A stretch of DNA of 64,000 nucleotides from Pocillopora verrucosa (Eukaryota; Cnidaria; Anthozoa; Scleractinia; Pocilloporidae): NCBI RefSeq assembly GCF_036669915.1, contig NC_089318.1:5131849-5195848 (forward strand), read 5' to 3'. A program made the translations under genes and the position numbers. The stretch's first letter is position 1, and the number at the start of each line of letters is the position of its first letter. Positions 62,101 to 64,000 of this stretch are shown piece by piece. The notes below the pieces were generated by a model, which saw nothing but the letters and a program-made list of their open reading frames with translations, searched no databases and was not told the DNA's origin.

Positions 62101-64000
62101 TGACATATCTAAATACACCAAAGATCAATTTGATAATTTTCTTAATTCTTATTTTCTGTGTGATAAAAGTTCTCTAAAATTATTAGGATAATTAAACTGC
62201 TGATCACTTCTGAAGGAAAAGGGTTAAGCTAAATTATTCAGAGGCAATGTAAGTGATCTGGGCAGTTTTAGATTGAATTAAGGATGACAACTTTTTGTTC
62301 TACGGATGCTGCTCAATTTCTGGTACTTCAAATAAGATTACTGATTTAAAAGAAGATGAGAGTGGTCATTGTAGTTATGAACACTACTAAAGGAGTGATG
62401 AAAACAAAGCCTGAGAGAAAAAAAAATAAGGCCTGTACAGAAGTTGAACTCAAGACAGGCTGTTTAAAACCTGGATAACTTGTTTTAATCACCTGAGTTG
62501 ATAATGTACATTGACCAATATAAAATGTTTTTGAAGCTGACAATTAGTGTTAGTCCTTGGTCATTTGTTCTGAAAGTAATAAAACTACCAAGGCAGCACG
62601 TACCACAGCTCCGTCAAAAACTAACCCTCTTTATCCATTCACTGTTTAAAACTTAGCTGGGCTGAATTTTAATTCAATTGATTGAAGGTTAGTCAGAAAA
62701 AAAACATGAATAATGTAGAAACTAATCCCCTGCCTGGCCCCAATCCATGTGGCTATCCCTATGAGTTTGACCTTCGTGCAGATCATGCAAATAAGAGGTG
62801 TGAGCTCAAGTTGAAAAAATTATCAAGAGTATGTTCTTAAGCCAGCTGTACTCCAAACTTGTCTCATAAATTGCCCTTTCATAGAGTGTTTTGCATTTCC
62901 TATGTTATTTATAATTCCTATGTTTTTTGTATTTCCAGTGTCATTCATATATTATTTCCAATCTTGTAGTTGTTCTGTTCTTGATGAGTAAAGAAATTAA
63001 ACTCCACATAAATTTATTGCTGGTGCATTGGTTACAAATAACAAATTACCTGACACAGCCCAAGTAGCCTCATCTACCTGATCAGGACTCCCAGTTATGT
63101 CATACACAATAATGTCACACTCCAGTAAATGGGGAAGCAGATCTTCTTTTGTATTGTACTGCAGATTAAACATGAGAGTTATCCACTGAAATCGCTTTAC
63201 AGGTCAGGTCCTAGTTGTTGAAAGGGTGGATAAAGCTATATATTGGATAAACCTCTATTCGCTGAATAACGCATTACGTCTTCTTGACACTTATCCGCAG
63301 ATTACCCTCCTTTTGAACAACTAGAGCCAGATCGTCCAATGTCAGATAACTCCACAGTATAGTCTGATCATTTAACTTAACAGATGATTAGATGGACAGA
63401 TCACAGAAGTATACATACATCCAAATGTGTAATATAATATAAATCATTATAACTGAAAGTTAATTAGAAAGGTTTTAGCTAAGAAATAAGGCTGACGTCA
63501 ATTCATATATACCTCAAAGACTTCATCAACCCACTTTGGTTTGTGCTGGGTTGGATCCTGTAAAGTACCAACTACTTTGTAACAATTTTCCTTTGGAATT
63601 TGGGGCTGTCCACTAGCTTGAGACTCATCATCATTAACTTCATCTTCTTCAGCTGTAGCACCAACCACAGACTCTGTCAATATCTACGAAAAGTAAAGAA
63701 AGATATCAAAACTAAATTAAAGCTACGGGGATTGATTGCAAACTCGACTAGTAAAGAAAAAAACATTTTTTCCAAACTAAAGCGCTTGTTAATAAGCAGA
63801 AAACCTGCACCACAACACATCTAAGTCAGATCTGTTTGATAAAAAGACCAAAGAGTTCTGTGTCTTAAAAATCCAGAGTTGAGTTGCTGCTCCAGATGCT
63901 TCAAGTTCCGGTTCTTCAGACGAAACAGATATAGCAACAGCATGTCCCTCACCTTGCTTATACTTTTTCCAGTATATAAATCCACATGATTCACAAATAC
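53134..64000 (-). CDS. AK7: Adenylate kinase 7 (N-terminus beyond window)
   Basis: Ciliary/flagellar nucleoside monophosphate kinase, AMP + ATP to 2 ADP, linked to motile cilia (family knowledge). Exons by phase: 63953-64000 (partial), 63513-63683, 63050-63158, 61884-61978, 60992-61366, 60527-60604, 60321-60407, 59629-59691, 59218-59346, 58580-58691, 57911-57981, 57605-57662, 56742-56804, 56361-56459, 55586-55684, 55066-55146, 54469-54521, 54144-54230, 53410-53568 and 53134-53172 (TAG). About 691 residues are visible of roughly 720. The N-terminal half is NAD(P)-Rossmann-like ([39 protein letters not shown]). The kinase P-loop is GPPASGKT, the lid-side motif [11 protein letters not shown], then [11 protein letters not shown] and EIHPDHI. 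After a charged coiled coil comes the DPY30 motif [20 protein letters not shown], and the end is [12 protein letters not shown]. Confidence 0.95.
54655..54850. repeat. MITE copy in AK7 intron
   Basis: TTTTCACCCTTACATCGGTATGC at the left and GATATTGGTCACTCTAAGGGGTCTCG at the right. Internal GTGCTGATAAGGAGAATTTGTTTGACAATCAAG is the subtype seen at 3285 and 47905. Confidence 0.75.
55890..57115. repeat. Two related ~230-250-bp repeats in AK7 introns
   Basis: Copies at about 55890-56155 and 56870-57110 share GAGCCAAT(G/A)AGAA, AGCGCGGGAAAACGC, TTTGAATCTGATTGGTTGAGAG against TGCATTCGATTGGTTGAGAG, TTTCTAGACCAATCA(T/C)GGAGC, AAACCAAAGCAATC-like and TCA(A/G)TTGAAAATTGCTT. They are in the same orientation and lie in consecutive introns on both sides of exons 56361-56459 and 56742-56804. 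No coding. Confidence 0.7.
58190..58450. repeat. Imperfect tandem repeat, CpG-rich, in AK7 intron
   Basis: Blocks around AGCACGAGGTGTGCGCAAAG / TCATGCGCGAGAGGACGAC / GACTCGCCTTTCGCG / TTGACTAATCCCC recur as AGCACGAAGGATGCG / TCATGTGCGAGAGGACGAC / GACTCGCATTTCGCACG / TTGACTTATCCCC. The period is about 180 bp. It is much richer in CpG than its surroundings. Confidence 0.6.
59915..60295. repeat. MITE copy plus fragment in AK7 intron
   Basis: Full copy at about 59915-60115 (GTTAATCCTTCAAATCTGTCATTGTCC to CTTGATCACACATGGGGGTTAAAGGGTT), and a right-end fragment at 60243-60293 (TATTGTAAGGAGAAATTCTGTCTTGGTCACTCATGG). Same family as in MEMO1 introns. Confidence 0.75.
62340..62580. repeat. Dispersed repeat and diverged fold-back arm in AK7 intron
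   Basis: GAGTTGATAATGTACATTGACCAATA at about 62485 and GTTAGTCCTTGGTC correspond to one arm of the fold-back repeat at 28325. The left part (ATGAACACTACTAAAGGAGTGATGAAAACAAAGCCTGA) resembles 27535-27605 (ATGAACACTACTTGGGCTGTAGTGAAAATAAGGCCTGA), a second shared dispersed sequence. Confidence 0.5.

Overview
The window is animal nuclear DNA. It is AT-rich and intron-rich, with long introns carrying GT/AG splice sites and full of short DNA-transposon relics. Gene content (RAB1, MEMO1, adenylate kinase 7, spermine-oxidase-like enzymes) and the repeat types suggest an anthozoan cnidarian, most likely a stony coral. That assignment rests on recognition, not on a search.

Left part (1-32.5 kb): two minus-strand paralogues of an FAD-dependent polyamine/spermine-oxidase-like enzyme flank an 18-kb accessory block. 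Gene 1 (1-5.9 kb) runs off the left edge and has a 257-residue N-terminal extension I do not recognise. Gene 2 (23.8-30.5 kb) reaches its stop codon and shows no such extension. Between them lies a plus-strand array of a small single-pass membrane protein family: two intact copies (A, B), one frameshifted copy (C), one more intact copy (D), and one remnant without the coding part. The copies share a 5' region, a coding exon, a splice donor just after the stop, and a downstream exon-like block. The same block holds a broken membrane-collagen gene, a broken large-element cysteine-protease ORF, an OTU-like fragment lacking its catalytic cysteine, a pogo-type MITE, a ~244-bp tandem repeat and a 1.2-kb tandem duplication.

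Middle part (32.5-46.2 kb): a complete nine-exon MEMO1 gene on the plus strand (298 aa) converges on a complete seven-exon RAB1 gene on the minus strand (204 aa). MEMO1 introns hold many copies of a ~200-bp MITE family whose ends read like 'TTAACCCTTTAACTCCCA'.

Right part (46.2-64 kb): an intronless 456-aa minus-strand gene joins a SPRY domain to an R-S-E class (ExE) mono-ADP-ribosyltransferase. A Mutator-like MITE with a 10-bp target-site duplication follows. The final 11 kb is adenylate kinase 7 on the minus strand, about 691 residues in at least 19 exons, with only the N-terminus missing beyond the right edge.

No operon-like organisation is expected or seen; neighbours appear functionally unrelated. 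The most novel candidates are the SPRY-ART fusion, the small membrane protein array, and the N-terminal extension of oxidase gene 1.
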